The notes: a model not told the origin generated them from the sequence alone. A DNA stretch of 64,000 nucleotides from Rhynchonema sp. JSB1_4 (GCA_030248065.1 JASAMV010004329.1:161794-225793); one strand, 5' to 3'; shown: positions 13,481-25,491, numbered from the stretch's first letter. A program made the numbers and translations.

Positions 13481-16339
13481 TCTTCAGCACAGCATCACAT
13501 AATATCTTGTTTCATGGGCACGTAGTTGGACTAAACACCGGATGGCTAACTTACATACGGAGTACAGTTGTTGTAAATTGTCCAAACTGAATAACATCAG
13601 TCCCCATAACACAACCGAGCCCTGAGCCCTCTTTTCATCAGATAAAGCTTTTTTCTGATAAAAATTTTCCCTCCGATCTCAAGCAAACAAAGCGCACATA
13701 GAATCTGTCCGTTTCCTATCTGTGTGTTCGCTCAATATATTGCTTTTGGAATTTGTTTCTATGTTCGTGTCGAACCCGGAATTACAGGATTTTCATTCGG
13801 ACACACTTCAAAGATCCAAGAATCGTGCACATCAGTTTCCATGAAATTTGGCTATCGCTCGTGCAAACAGTGCAAAGTTGCGCGAATTATGCTCATGTTT
13901 TGTGTGACATTTGGCTTGAAATAGCCCAATTAAGCACCGGATAGAAACAATTTTTGAGAAATCAAACATCCACTAGATAAAAACGACTTTTGGGATTTGG
14001 CCCCCTTTTGCCGAAAGCTGGATGTGTCACTGTCTGACAGTTTAGTCACTGTTGTACACCACCATTTTATGTGGGACATCATAATTAATGAACCGCTCTC
14101 GCAACTGCACAAACTGTCTGTGGCCACATCACTGAAACAGCACCAATCGATGAAACATGAATCATCAAGCTACACGGCAGCGCAGCAACAGCACGCAAAT
14201 CACCACCATACCATCAAACCAACAACAACATTCTTATCCTTCCTTCAGCCACACTGGAGGCTTACATGAGCCAATCAGGACGTTTCACCAAGTCCCGCCC
14301 ACATTCAATGTCGAATGTCTCAGGCAACAACATACAGCCACTGCCCCCATACCCAACGACCGACCGCAAAACGCACGCGCACACAACACATATACGCACA
14401 ATGTACAATATAACATAGCATCCGCGTCCAATGCCCAGAGCCTATGTTTATGCACTCAACGTCCATCGGGGACGCAAGGACTATGGCCGTAGCTGCGCGT
14501 TGATTGGTTGGCAGCTTGCGTCGTATTGATTATTCGACAAAGCGCATACTGGCCTGGCCCCGACCCGTCCTGTGTGCGTTGATGCACGACTATGTTGTGG
14601 GGCACTAGACTGTTTCGCGCTTCATGTGGTCTCTTGCAACATCCACAACTTGGTCTTTGTCCGGCAGAACGGATTTCTGGCAAAACAAGTCAGTAGTTTT
14701 TTAACTTGTTGTTGTTAAACTTGTGCATTCGGCTTATGAAAATCCGCTGTGAAAAATTTAAAGTCCGACATGTGATGTTTCATGGCAAGTATGTACGAGT
14801 TTCAGTAATGTCCGTCGTTCTATACATCAGCACACAAGCACTCAGCGTCCGCGCGTATGCACAACACACAGAGCGTGTGCAATGGCCTAGCCTTGTGCGT
14901 TGGTGAGATAGCAGGCCGGTTTGCGTGTGTCTATGTGCACAGCAGTAACGCTCTTTGCCTATATGCACGTTTTCAACTATAGTCAGTCGTCGTTATACTT
15001 TACGTGATGTGTTGTACACACGTATGTATGCTGCCTGCGCGATTTTGCTTGTTGCCGTGTGCTCCTATCTTTTAACACGTATGTACTGAAAGATAGCTCC
15101 TTCAATCCACCAAATATCGCCTAATACGCTGACCATACCGACTCTGATCGAAAGCCTGGATCTCGCCGATGACTCGGGCTCTTGATCTGGCTGGTCGCCG
15201 GCTGGTCCAGGCGTTCCGTCGGCCCTTCAGAGAGCCTTCATCGCCTTCGTTTAAGCTCTGTATTTCCCTGTGTGCTGATTTCCATGTAAAATTGTGCTTC
15301 ACACCGTCGTTGAGCCCATCGGGTGCTCGAATAGCTGCCGAATTGATCCTAGTTTATCACACGGTACATGTGTCGTTCAGCAGGTCACACTCCCTCACTG
15401 TTTTCAAAATACTAGCAAGTTCGCACGTGTTCCGTTGATTTGTGCACTTATGCGGTGCAGGCAGGCAGGCTGGCCCGGCTCGGGTGCGGACTGCGGCAAC
15501 GATGTTGCAAATGACGTATGTGTGCGCTTACCGCGCTGCCAGCTGTCGCTAGCATCGTTGCTCCGCCCTTTCTAGTGTTTCGCTTGCAAACTTACGAAGT
15601 TTTACTTGTGTTATGTAATCGTAGTGGCGCTAGAGCGTTATAATTCGAATAATACGTTAGGCGCTGTGCCCAGTGCGGTTTTGCGCGCACAAAAAGACTT
15701 GTTATGACAAGTGCTACAGTGATTTATTGTGTCGTGTGTTCATTGTTTATGAATGTGGTGCGGGCTCTTGTTGTGGTTGACATGACACTTGCACTCGTTA
15801 AACGTTGGTTTGTCTTTGGATGTCTTTCCCAACCCAATCATCGTGACGGAATTTCTTGCCAATACGGTCAGCTGGTAATCATTTCATCACTTACTAAACT
15901 TGAAATGCACGACACACGGTATTGATAGCACTCATGGTCGGCACACAAAAAATGTCGATAAAATATTTTGTGTGTTAAATAAAAACTGGCCACAATGACA
16001 AAGCAATTTCGGAAGCTTTCTCGCAAATCAATGTGTGAATGATTTTTGGGGTGCACCGATTTTTGGCTTATTTATACATACAGTATGTCCCGTGAACTGA
16101 TATCCTGCCCTTTAGGCTTAAATTTGGCATTACAAACACAACACTGTTTCATTGGTGAATGAATGCATTGCGTGTCTGCAAAATGTTCCATCTCCCTGGG
16201 CTGGCGGTATGTCGGCTGGCTTTCCCATGATTTTGATGTTGAATAAAAATGCTACGGGTCCCAAATCATTTTGTTCCTGATCCTGATTGTCCGATCGATC
16301 GGGCTAACTTGGTGGCGCTTTGATCGCGCGCGTCTTGGC
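13481..16339. other. no gene seen
   Basis: Several frames were examined on both strands and none shows family homology or splice-consistent structure. The missing 5-prime exon of the PLXDC gene could lie here but I could not identify it. Confidence 0.4.
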
Positions 16340-16411
16340 TATTGGTCGCACAATGACTAAATCAGAGTTCATCTACCCTGATCTTCAGGTTCAACCTTAA
16401 CCACTATGCTA

Positions 16412-17458
16412 TTGGTCGCACAATGACTAGGTATATAAGAATCCATCCAAAACTTTTCCTGAATGGTAAGGCACGTCTCGCTGCAGATCACAAGCGTTCC
16501 ATTTACCGTAAAACCTAAAATACAAGGGGGGGCTGTATTTTTTCACTGACCCCTTTTAGGGGGGCTGTATTTTTGGGGGCTCTATTTTTGGGGGGGGGCT
16601 GTATTTTTTCGCTGCCCAAAATCTCAAAAAAATGTTCCAAAAAATACTCCTAAAATGGAGTTCTGTCAGGGTGTTACTGGTCATTAGTGAGTGTTTTTAG
16701 GTGCAGATCTTCCATAAAAGGCTTTACGTCATCATATACTCAACCACAAACGTTGTATAGTTCAGCCACGAACTCATGAGACGACTTATTTTGAAGTTGA
16801 CTTGAACGGATCCAATAATGTTCCGGTTCCACGTATTTCGGAAATGAAAGAAAGAGAAACGCATGTATTTTTTAAAAAGACGCTCTCCACCTCGGTGCGT
16901 AAATTCCCTTTTGACTCCCAAAACATTTGTGTGTTGCACGACGTTGCTGTTCGCGTAAGCACGCAACAAATTGAGGTCAGCCAGCTGGAAGTTGTCATCA
17001 TGTCTCTCGACGCAATCTCTTTCTTTTGTTTGCGAAAACACCGTGTAGCCGGAGCATTTTTGAATCTGGCCAAGCAAGCTCTAAAAAAAGTCGTCTCATG
17101 AGCACGTGGTTGGACTATACACAAGGTGTCTTATACAAGAACTTGACTTTACGACCCCAAGCGGGGAATTCCAAGTTGGGGGGGGGGCTGTATTTTTTGG
17201 GGGGGCTCTATTTTTTCACTGACCCCTTTTAGGGGTCGCTGTATTTTTTTGGGGGGCTCTATTTTAGGGAATACGGTATATTTTTTCCAAAACATTTCTG
17301 CCGATATCACGCTCACTGTGTTCAAGCAGCTTCTCTGTAATATCGCCAGAAATGTTTTGGAAAAAATATAAATAGAATGCTTGTGATCTGCAGCGAGACG
17401 TGCCTTACCATTCAGGATAATTGTTGGATGGATTCTTATATACTCATTGTGCGACCAA
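16412..17458. mobile_element. TA-flanked element inserted in its own family
   Basis: It starts TTGGTCGCACAATGACTA and ends CTCATTGTGCGACCAA, with TA on both sides (16410-16411 and 17459-17460). The interrupted host site, CCACTATGC-TA-CTT, is uninterrupted in the copy at 59917, which proves the TA duplication. The arms are longer inverted repeats that include GATCTGCAGCGAGACG. It hosts a further element at 16506-17276. TA duplication suits Tc1/mariner-type elements. Confidence 0.88.
16506..17276. mobile_element. nested TA-flanked element, ends CCGTAAAA / ATACGG
   Basis: It is flanked by TA (16504-16505 and 17277-17278). Subterminal blocks repeat GGGGGGCTGTATTTTTT and TTTTTTCACTGACCCC on both sides. 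An inverted relative lies at about 27575-28818. The interior has open frames but no recognised transposase. Confidence 0.8.
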
Positions 17459-17903
17459 TACTTATATTTTTGACAAAACGAAATTTGGGCATTTTTGACC
17501 GCAAAATATGTTTTTTGAGGGCAAAAATCGGGGCGGGTCAGAGCGGGGCGGGTAGGGGGGTAGGGCGGTGTTCGAGGTGGGGGTTTGGGGGGGTAGCCCC
17601 CCTCCAGTACAGTAGGTATCCCCCTCGCCTGGTACAGTAGGTATCCCCCCGCCCGATGTTTGGCATGGTACAGTAGGTATCCCCCCGATTTTCACCCCGG
17701 TACAGTTGGTATCCCCCCTGATTTTGCCCCAAAAGTGCCAATTTTTGACCAAAATGGCCAAAATTAGTGTAAAATCAGTGGTTTTCACCTCAAATTACCC
17801 AAAATTCGCGCGCTGCGCGCGCAAATACTACGTTTTCAACCGATCCCACACATAATAAGCACATTAAAAATTTTCACCCAAAAACCTACCCCCCAACCCC
17901 CCC

Positions 17904-18438
17904 CAGTGTAGTGGCAGGCGGCAGGCCCATGTGGAAAAGGTCCGGTTTCAAAATTGACTTCCCAGGCTTAGGCTTGGGCTTAGGCTTAGGCTTAGGCTTA
18001 GGCACCAAAGCCAACCCGTGCCTTCATCGCGAAATCGAAAATTCGCGTTTTCTCAACAACACCAAATGCGGTTGGGACCGGAAGCGTGAGAGGTATGATT
18101 TTGGTCACCCAAAAAGGCGAAAAAACACCGTTTTTGTGATACAATTTTGGCCAAAAATTGAGATAAAAATAGTACTTTTTCAAAATTTTCGCCGAAAATC
18201 GCCTAAAAGTAGGTATTATGGGTGGGTTTGCGCGCGGAACGCGCGATTTTTGGGAAAATAAGGTCGAAAAACACCGATTTTTGCCTTAAAAAGGTATAAA
18301 ATTGCTTGTGAGAGGTATGATTTGGAGTTGTGAGAGGTAAGTACTCAACCCCCCAACCCCCCCCCTCGGGTTTTGTGGTAGGTAAGTACTGAGAGGGGGT
18401 TAACCCCCCCCCCCAACCCCCCCCCAGCCACTACTATG
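17904..18438. mobile_element. nested hAT-like MITE carrying a TTAGGC array
   Basis: It starts CAGTGTAGTGGCAGGC and ends CCAGCCACTACTATG. It is the inverse orientation of its relative at 10132-10553. It sits in a C run of the host, so the duplication (ACCCCCCC versus CCCCCCCC) can only be approximate. Between the left end and the shared core it carries a TTAGGC array not present in the relative. Confidence 0.85.
17968..18003. repeat. interstitial TTAGGC telomere-type repeat
   Basis: About six head-to-tail TTAGGC units with one TTGGGC variant lie inside a MITE. TTAGGC is the canonical nematode telomere repeat. Here it is internal and short. Confidence 0.85.
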
Positions 18439-18549
18439 CCCCCCCCGGTACATAACATCCCAGGCCATCGGCTCTGGTACAGTAGCAGTAGGTATAGGTA
18501 TCGTATCCCCCTCTCCGTGCGCGGTACAGTAGGTATCCCCTCTCCAGAG

Positions 18550-18958
18550 CAGTGGTGTAGCTGGGGGGGGGGTAGGGCGGACGCCCCCACCTAGGTACAG
18601 TAGGTAGGTTGCCGCCCCTCGCCTGGTACAGTAGGTAGGTTGCCGCCCCTCCCCTGGTACAGTAGGTAGGTTGCCGCCCCACCTAACTTTTCACCCAAAA
18701 CATTCATTTTTGGCTTAAAAAATTGCATAAAATTGGCATATTTGTCTGCAAATAGGCGAAAAATCGCGCGCTGCGCGCGAAATTAGTGTTTTAGGCCACA
18801 TTTTCTTCAGTATTTAGACATAAAAAATTTCGGTTTCCAGATGACCCCCCCCAAGTGGTACGACCCCCCCTAGCTCGGCTGGTACAGTAGGTAGGTTGCC
18901 GCCCCGCATTTTGGGTGGTACAGTAGGTTGCCGCCCCGCCTGGGTAGCTACACCACTG
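18550..18958. mobile_element. nested hAT-like MITE, TIR CAGTGGTGTAGCTGGG
   Basis: Ends are CAGTGGTGTAGCTGGG and GGTAGCTACACCACTG, with exact duplication CTCCAGAG (18542-18549 and 18959-18966). The subterminal word is CAGTAGGTAGGTTGCCGCC, present at both ends. The core has AATCGCGCGCTGCGCGCG. It is inserted in the right part of the element at 17566-18980. Confidence 0.92.
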
Positions 18959-19036
18959 CTCCAGAGTACCTCCAACACTGGGGTAGGGTACCGGGGCGGG
19001 TAGGGGGTAGTGTACCAGGCCGGGGCGGGTAGGGTA

Positions 19037-19494
19037 TATACTGGCAGGCGGAAAAAAAACCGGTTTTTTTTCCGGAAAAAAAACCGAAAAAAAACCGTTT
19101 TTTTCCGAGACCCGAATACTTTTCCATTTATTTTTCCGTGGGTACCTTTTCGGTTTTTGATCGGAAAAATATCGGTACTTTATTCCAATTTTTCCAAAAA
19201 ATTGTAATGCAAAACTGATGAGTTTTTCGATTTCAGTGAAAAATTGGCTCGAGCACAAAAATTAACCGGCCCAAAATGGGCCAAAAAGCGTGTAAACCAA
19301 GTGCTTTCGACTGACTTCAACACTCTTCAAGAGCACTCTCGTCACTTCGAACAAATTTTGCACTGAAATTGTTATATTTTTCGAAATTACGTTCTTAAGT
19401 ACTGGAAAAGTATTTGGAAAAAAAACGGTTTTTTTTCGGAAAAAAAACCGTTTTTTTCCACGAAAAATAAAGAACGGTTCTTTATGACAGTATA
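19037..19494. mobile_element. MITE, TIR TATACTG, 8-bp TSD GTAGGGTA
   Basis: It starts TATACTGGC and ends GACAGTATA, flanked by GTAGGGTA (19029-19036 and 19495-19502). The interior has AAAAAACCG / CGGTTTTTT runs and a CTTAAGTACTGGAAAAGTAT block shared with the elements at 6018 and 7207, so it is a diverged relative. Confidence 0.82.
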
Positions 19495-19502
19495 GTAGGG
19501 TA

Positions 19503-19786
19503 CCATTGGGGGGACCCCCTACCCCCAGCCACAGCACTGGTAGGTAGGCTGCTCCCCTCATTTTTGGTGGCAGGATGTCACAATTCATCACTTTTTGTGG
19601 TTATCGGGGCATTTTCGGGTTGACTACAATCACTGTCATCATTCATTCTCTATCCACACAGTGAATGTGGATGAATGTGCGAAATAAAATGTTTGTGCAT
19701 TCCCCAGCTGCCACTTTAATTTCAGAAGACGTTTACAAATCATATATTATTTATAAAGTTTTATTAACTGACAAAAGCTCATCATA
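19503..19786. other. right end of a CAGTGCTGTGGCTGG element, then HMGB upstream region
   Basis: CCCCAGCCACAGCACTG at about 19523-19539 is a hAT-type right end whose left partner was not found in place. From about 19600 the sequence is AT-rich and leads to the HMGB start codon. It probably includes promoter and 5-prime UTR, but no core element is clear. Confidence 0.45.
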
Positions 19787-22566
19787 ATGGGACGTGATCA
19801 CGCGAAACCGCCCGTTCGCGGCAAGACATCAGCCTATGGATTTTTTGTCAAAGTTTGTCTTTCCATGTTTCCCACTTTTTCCTGCTTTCCGTGTGCAGGT
19901 ATGCGTTCAGCTTACCGCTCTGCACGTCTGTTCTTTGTTAAAACAGTCATTCCTCTTTTCTGCAGATGTGTTATGAAGAGCACAAAAAGAAGTATCCGAC
20001 AGAAAACGTACAGGTCACGGAGATTTCAAAAAAATGCTCAGAGAAATGGAGGGTAGGTTTTATTTTTATAAAGAAGCGCACTTGATGAAATAAAAAAATG
20101 AAGGTGCAAAAACAATAATTGTCATTTCAGACAATGACCGACGACGAGAAACGACGATTCTTCGAATTGGCACAGAAGGACGCCGAACGGTACGCACAGG
20201 AGATGGCAGCCTACGGGGGCGAGGACGCGATGCGCAAACGAAAACGGGCAAAGAAAGATCCGAACGCACCGAAACGCGCACTGTTGGTAGCTTGGCTCCT
20301 TTATTCTAATCGCGTTTATGTCTTATTCATGCACATTGCACTTGCACATACTGTACATATCGGGTGACTGGTTGATAAGATTGTAAAGACAAACTACGCC
20401 AACACGAGCCCGACTTAGGAGGCGGTGTGCTTGCAAAATTAAAAGAAGGAGAAAATCCCCATGCACCATTTTGTATTCCACAACGTGTAATATTTCTCAA
20501 ATTAACAGCCACGTACGAATGTTTCATTAGCCTGTCACCTCCGGTGTTGGGCCCGTTGTATTACTTTAGATGGTACAGTAAATTTCCAAATTCGCTACCG
20601 CACAGTAAAGTGCGCCCCATAGTTAATGTCAAGTTATAAACCCGAACGCTAACCATGCGCGGTTCTGAAACATTGCGCGCAGCTGCCTGGCTGGCTGGCA
20701 AGCTGCGTGTGTGTTGGCTGTCCGAATGTTTCACAAGCTGATTTTCGGGTTTAGAACCTGACATTAACTATGGGGCGTACTTTATTGTGCGGCAGCGAAT
20801 TTGGAAATTTACTATGGCGTTTTAATACGGTAGCTTCACCTTCAGCACTACCAGCATGTAACCTACCGCATTGCCGTTAGCTATCTCCGTCCGCGGCTCC
20901 ACCTCGTAGATATACCGCAGTAAAAAGCTATCGTCCCCCTACATATCACATTATGAGCGATGTCAGACTTGGTGATCGGATATAACTTGGCAGTGACACA
21001 TAAGTGTGTTGAATCTGGGATCTCCAGATCTTCACCGGAGCCACTAATTTCGACCAGCGCAAGAAGTTGTTACCAGACCCACGGTGAACAACCGACGCTG
21101 GGCGAAATTAGGGGACTTTAAGAAACTTTCACGTGACGACCAGGACAGGTCCGATCTGGTCACCAACTGTGCTATCACCGGCCTATCTATGAAATGAAGC
21201 GAAAAACTCCACTGCAGATCAGCGTTCTTCTTCTTCTCACAAGAGAAGCGACAAGCGATCCAACAAGCGCATCAGGAGTGGAAGGTCGGTCAAGTGGCGC
21301 AGGAGCTCGGCCGAATGTGGAAACTGTTGACGGAGGAGGAGAAGAAGGTCTACGAAAACATGTCCACAAACGACAAGGCCAGATACGAAAATGTCAGTTT
21401 GCCGATAACGATATTTTTTGACTATTGATTTTTCAAGGTTTTGCTGGTGCATGCAATGTAGAAATTCTGGATCAAACTGTGCCTGACCTGACCTTAATAT
21501 ACAAAAAATGAACCAAAATTTTGTTTGTCTGAGCTGAGAAAGTTTGTTCTGTTTTCGAGTAGCTAAAATATGGATCTGCGGTTGTACTGCACCCGTCAAG
21601 TGACTTCAATGTTCAATTGCAGGACATGCGAGATTACAAGGCCGGCATCAGCAAACCACACGATGCACCGGCGCACGCACAAATGTCGCAGCCGCATGTG
21701 GTCAGCACGCAGCCACAACAACCGCCGCCGCAACAAGTGCAGGTGGGTGGTGTGCTCTTAGTTTGGTCGTTTTTGTGCTCTCATGTCTTCTCGTTATGCG
21801 CAGAGTGCAAAGTTGGATGTTTATCTGGTTCGGCTCTTCCTGGTCTTGACCATCTTAATTTTAGTGGAAAGAATCTTTCGAGATCTGAAAATATGCCGGA
21901 TATCACTAATTTTGATCACCGTTAACAGACGATATGAAGCAGTGTCACATTGGTCAAAGTTAGTGGCCAAGATCAGTAATGTTGAAACCGTGATGAGTCC
22001 AATACTACACATGACATGACAGACTGGACCTGGTCAGGTCTACCTCGCTGTTCACAAACAAAATTGATCATAAAATGATGCAGTTGTTTCTTTGCAGATG
22101 GGTGGTGGCATGCCCCAGCAGATGGGCATGATGCAACAGCAACCCGTTATGCAACAGCCGCTACCCGCTCATGTCATGCAACAAATGGGTCTTCCTCAGC
22201 AAATGGTTGGTGCCAACAGTCTATGTTGTAACTTTTCCAGTTATGGGCTGTATTCGCCTTGCTAGCATTCGGGCTTGGTTGGGTTGACGGTGAGTGTGAC
22301 TTTGACTTGACATGGCATCAGTATGTTTGCATCCCTGACACCTCACCAGCTTACTGTTTTATGCGCAAAAATGTGTGCCACCCAGTACACAACGGGCAAG
22401 CTGCTGCTTCACAATAATGTGTCGCGGGAAAGAGACACCCACAAAAAAAAACCCACCCCGACCCGGCCCCACCCCCCCCAAAAAACCACACCCCCTCCCC
22501 CCTTTTCATTTCAACGCATTTTTTCAGCTCGGTCAGATGGGCGTGCCGCAGCAGCAGTTACAGTGA
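19787..22566 (+). CDS. HMGB: HMGB-type high mobility group protein, two HMG boxes
   Basis: This is a nuclear DNA-bending chromatin protein. Seven exons (19787-19852, 19966-20052, 20131-20282, 21218-21392, 21623-21742, 22098-22205, 22528-22566) sum to 747 nt, or 248 residues. Box A covers about residues 8-82, including GKTSAYGFFVK and CSEKWRTMTDDEKRRF. A basic linker, KRKRAKKDPNAPKRALSAF, leads into box B (about 97-165, with QELGRMWKLLTEEEKKVYE). The tail is rich in Gln, Met and Pro. The acidic tail of vertebrate HMGB1/2 is missing. The start is the first ATG, placed directly before the conserved box A N-terminus. Intron 3 (935 bp) holds an inverted repeat. All exon phases agree. Confidence 0.95.
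20578..20812. repeat. inverted repeat in HMGB intron 3
   Basis: A 54-bp arm (20578-20631, beginning GTAAATTTCCAAATTCGCT) is repeated in inverse at 20759-20812 with few mismatches, around a loop of 127 bases. The loop itself starts and ends with AACCCGAA / TTCGGGTT. It looks like a small non-autonomous DNA transposon. TA lies close to both outer ends but the exact border is not sure. Confidence 0.7.
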
Positions 22567-24284
22567 AATGTCGACAGAAACACAATACCAGATTAAAGCG
22601 ACGCGCCAGTGTACTTCTGTGTTTATAAGTTATCAGTTTTCTTGCTTTGTTTATTTCCGATCAAGCTTCAAGTCGCAGTTAACTACGTGTTGTTCTGGAC
22701 AGGAAACAAAGGAATTCTTGTTTTTACTGCGCTGGATCGTGATCGCGAAAAGACACCGTCATCCTAAAATTGCTGCGCCACTGAATTTTATCGTGACTGC
22801 TGATTTTATTGTCTGGCGGTTGTTATCCAACACAAACTCAGAGCTAGCCAACCGCTAGAATGAAATCTTGACTGTTTGTTTGTTTTGCGCCGTGCAGTGC
22901 ACTGCAGCTATTCAATGGTTGAATGTGTGTGAATGGGTGATGTAGAATCGTCACATGCTGCACTGTTTTGCATGCTGCAACTGTATTTGGCGGGTTGATC
23001 TTGTCATCATTATGCGTTTTGTCTCTTCCTAGTTTTGATTTCTTTTTTTCAAGTTTCTTTGGCCGCAGCACAAAGTGAATAATTCCAAATTCTAAAAACT
23101 ACTGTTTCTTAGTTATACTTCCTTTTTTGTTATTGGTGAGTTCAATTTGGAAGACGATGTTCTTTTCTCGATTTTATTCATTTAATATTTCACTCGCCTA
23201 GTTATCTTTTAATGACGCCGGATTATAATCACCCTATTGTGCCGAACATACTGCATTGCTGAGTAACAGATGTAGTTCTTTTTAACTGGCCATTGTTGCA
23301 TCTGTGTGTGTCAACCATTCAAAAAAGCAATGATCTAATTTCGCTGAAGTGATTGAGCGCCCGCTGCATAGTGCTGTGGAAACGGCATAAACACCTTATA
23401 AGCATTGTGGGGCCGATCGAATTTGATTTTATATGATCACGTGGTTGGGAGCAACAAGCTTTTATGAAATCATTTTTTAGCTCTTCGATTTTAGTGGCAA
23501 CCGAATTAATTTCACCTGAAAGCATTGTTATTCTGACGTGTTCTCGCTGACGTTTGTAATTATGCTCCGCTGAATCGTGAACTTATGCACTTGTGTGTAC
23601 AGTGTTATATTCTTGCTGTCTCGTTTTCGTTCATTTTTTGTTTCCTATCAGTATGAAAAAATAAAATTGGCTCCGAAACTTTCCGTGACCGTATTTATGA
23701 AACCCCGCTGAAGAACGCACCGCACTAGCTCACTTTTGTTTGAGCGTAAATCGTATATTTCAATGTATTGCACCATCGTTTCGAATGTGCACAACGCGCG
23801 CGCGCGACCGGCAGCGCAATCGATTTGCGGAATGGACCGGTCGAAATTAAGAAACAACTGCCAGACGTCTTCATGAGTGCAAATCAATGACCGGAATTAG
23901 CAAACAACAACAACTATACTTGTGACGTAAAGCTTCGTGTGATACTGTGCCCTGTGAACGGGAGCTGCATGCTGACGCCGTCCTGAAATTACGTTCCTTT
24001 CAACGACCAATCGTGGGTAGGAGGCTTTTTGAGCAGCACTGCCTTTATGGATTGGATGAAACTTACGACGATATTGAATTAACGTTTCAAGAATTGAGCC
24101 TTCAAAACAACTTGTGATCGTGTGCAGTTGTGTGCAATTGTGCATGAACATCAATGCCGTCATGGTGTGAAACATTGCCAGCAGAATTCACAGAACCAAA
24201 AGAATAACAAAAATGATACAAATTCTGTCAAATTGTCCAACAACTTAGATATCACAGGGCAACAAAAAAATCGTTCATCTCAGC
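22567..24284. other. no gene seen; 3-prime regions of HMGB and ALKBH4
   Basis: This intergenic stretch separates the convergent HMGB (+) and ALKBH4 (-) genes and should hold both 3-prime UTRs. No coding homology or transposon ends were recognised. Confidence 0.5.
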
Positions 24285-25314
24285 TCACACCCTCCGATTA
24301 CCGAGTCGGATCAAGTCCTTGCCATATTTTTCGTACAAATCTCCGCCGTGCTGGAAGGCAATCGCTGGCTCGCGCATGGTTAACGCGATACGTCGCGCCT
24401 GAGATGGACGCAAAGCTTAGTTTTTAACAAGGATAACAACACCAGCCAACAAGAGAAACAACTTCAACCAACGGGAATATGTTGCGGCAGTATGCCATGT
24501 TTCCAGTCGTATCTGCACTCATCAGCCATACACAATAACGATCGATGGGGCATCACGACAAACATCAGTCGATTCGTGGATTCCTGATATCGAACGAAAA
24601 AGCAGATATATTTTATGCACCTTATTTCCTTTATTGTGCTAAATTTTTCTCCGTGGCAGAGCTTTAGTGACCAACCTGAATGAACGACATGATAGATCCG
24701 GCGAGCAGATTGACGGAAATGAGTCGATTGCCCCAAATCCATTGGTCGTCGCGATGGAAGTCGATGGCCGAGCCGCGTTCGGGACTGTACTCGAGGTTGC
24801 ACAGCTCGAAAGGCTGATAATCGGACAACAACTGCGGATTGCGATGTTTCATTCGGTCCAGTATCAAATCGGCATACGCCGGCATGCCAACGAACGCGTC
24901 GTGCTTGACTTTCCGCTTTTTGAAATTTACGCGCGGTCCGTAGTCCTGTTTTCGTCGGCCAGACTGCGACAGCAGCCATGGCGTTTCATTGATTCGCTCG
25001 CAAAGATCGCATTCCTCAGCGATCGACAGGAAATCCTCGATCAACAGCAGACCGCCGATTGAAACATTATCGACAGACGATGAATGCTGATCACAGTTTG
25101 TTGGCACCAAGCCAATCAACGTATCGTACGAAAACGAATCGCCAATTCTGTTGTCGACGGTGAAAAATTGTTGGCAAAGTGGACAATATAGAAACTTGCT
25201 GTACAATTTGAGCGGATCTATTGCAGAATCCGGACGGTTGTCGAGCGCCAACACTCGGTCGGTATTGCGACACAGGGCACAGAATCGGGCGCCCTTGCAG
25301 CCGCACAATGCCAT
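24285..25314 (-). CDS. ALKBH4: AlkB homolog 4, 2-oxoglutarate- and Fe(II)-dependent dioxygenase
   Basis: ALKBH4 is an AlkB-family oxygenase; human ALKBH4 acts as a demethylase. Three exons (24676-25314, 24473-24583, 24285-24398) give 287 residues, close to the human length. The N-terminus has the family signature CGCKGARFCALC. Next come LSQSGRRKQDYGPRVNFKKR, CNLEYSPERGSAIDFH, and the iron-binding His-x-Asp in FHRDD (about H187 and D189). The distal His is in DWKHGI (about H242), and RRIALTMRE holds the 2-oxoglutarate-binding Arg. All expected active-site residues are present. Both introns begin GTTGGT. The gene converges on HMGB. The antisense frame over exon 1 is a shadow. Confidence 0.95.
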
Positions 25315-25491
25315 GCTGCTCGATAAATCACCGCCTTGGGAGAATAAAACTGAGTTTTAACGATCGCATATCATAATCATTGGAATGGGGGCAGAGGTAG
25401 GAAAAGTTTTTTTCCTCATTTTGTTTCCGAATAGGAAAACATTAAGGTTCCTAAAAAGATCTTGGAGAGTGTTATGGCGTGTTATTACGTC

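Larger units (their letters stand above)
16342..17565. mobile_element. older TA-flanked element, TIR TTGGTCGCACAATGACTA, interrupted
   Basis: The left part matches the intact copy at 59917-60181 (CATCTACCCTGATCTTCAGG, then CCACTATGC). At that point a second member of the family (16412-17458) is inserted at TA, and the host resumes after 17460 with a CTTATATTTTTGACAAAAC stretch. The right end of the host copy was not found. Confidence 0.7.
17566..18980. mobile_element. hAT-like MITE (CAGTGTTGGAGG family) hosting two guests
   Basis: The left end is a mutated CGGTGTTCGAGG and the right end is CCTCCAACACTG, flanked by exact GGGTAGGG (17558-17565 and 18981-18988). The GGTACAGTAGGTATCCCCC word is repeated near both ends. 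Guests lie at 17904-18438 and 18550-18958. Confidence 0.88.

Noticed and set aside
24667..25062. 131-codon plus-strand frame
   Set aside because: It is antisense to exon 1 of ALKBH4, which has full family support.
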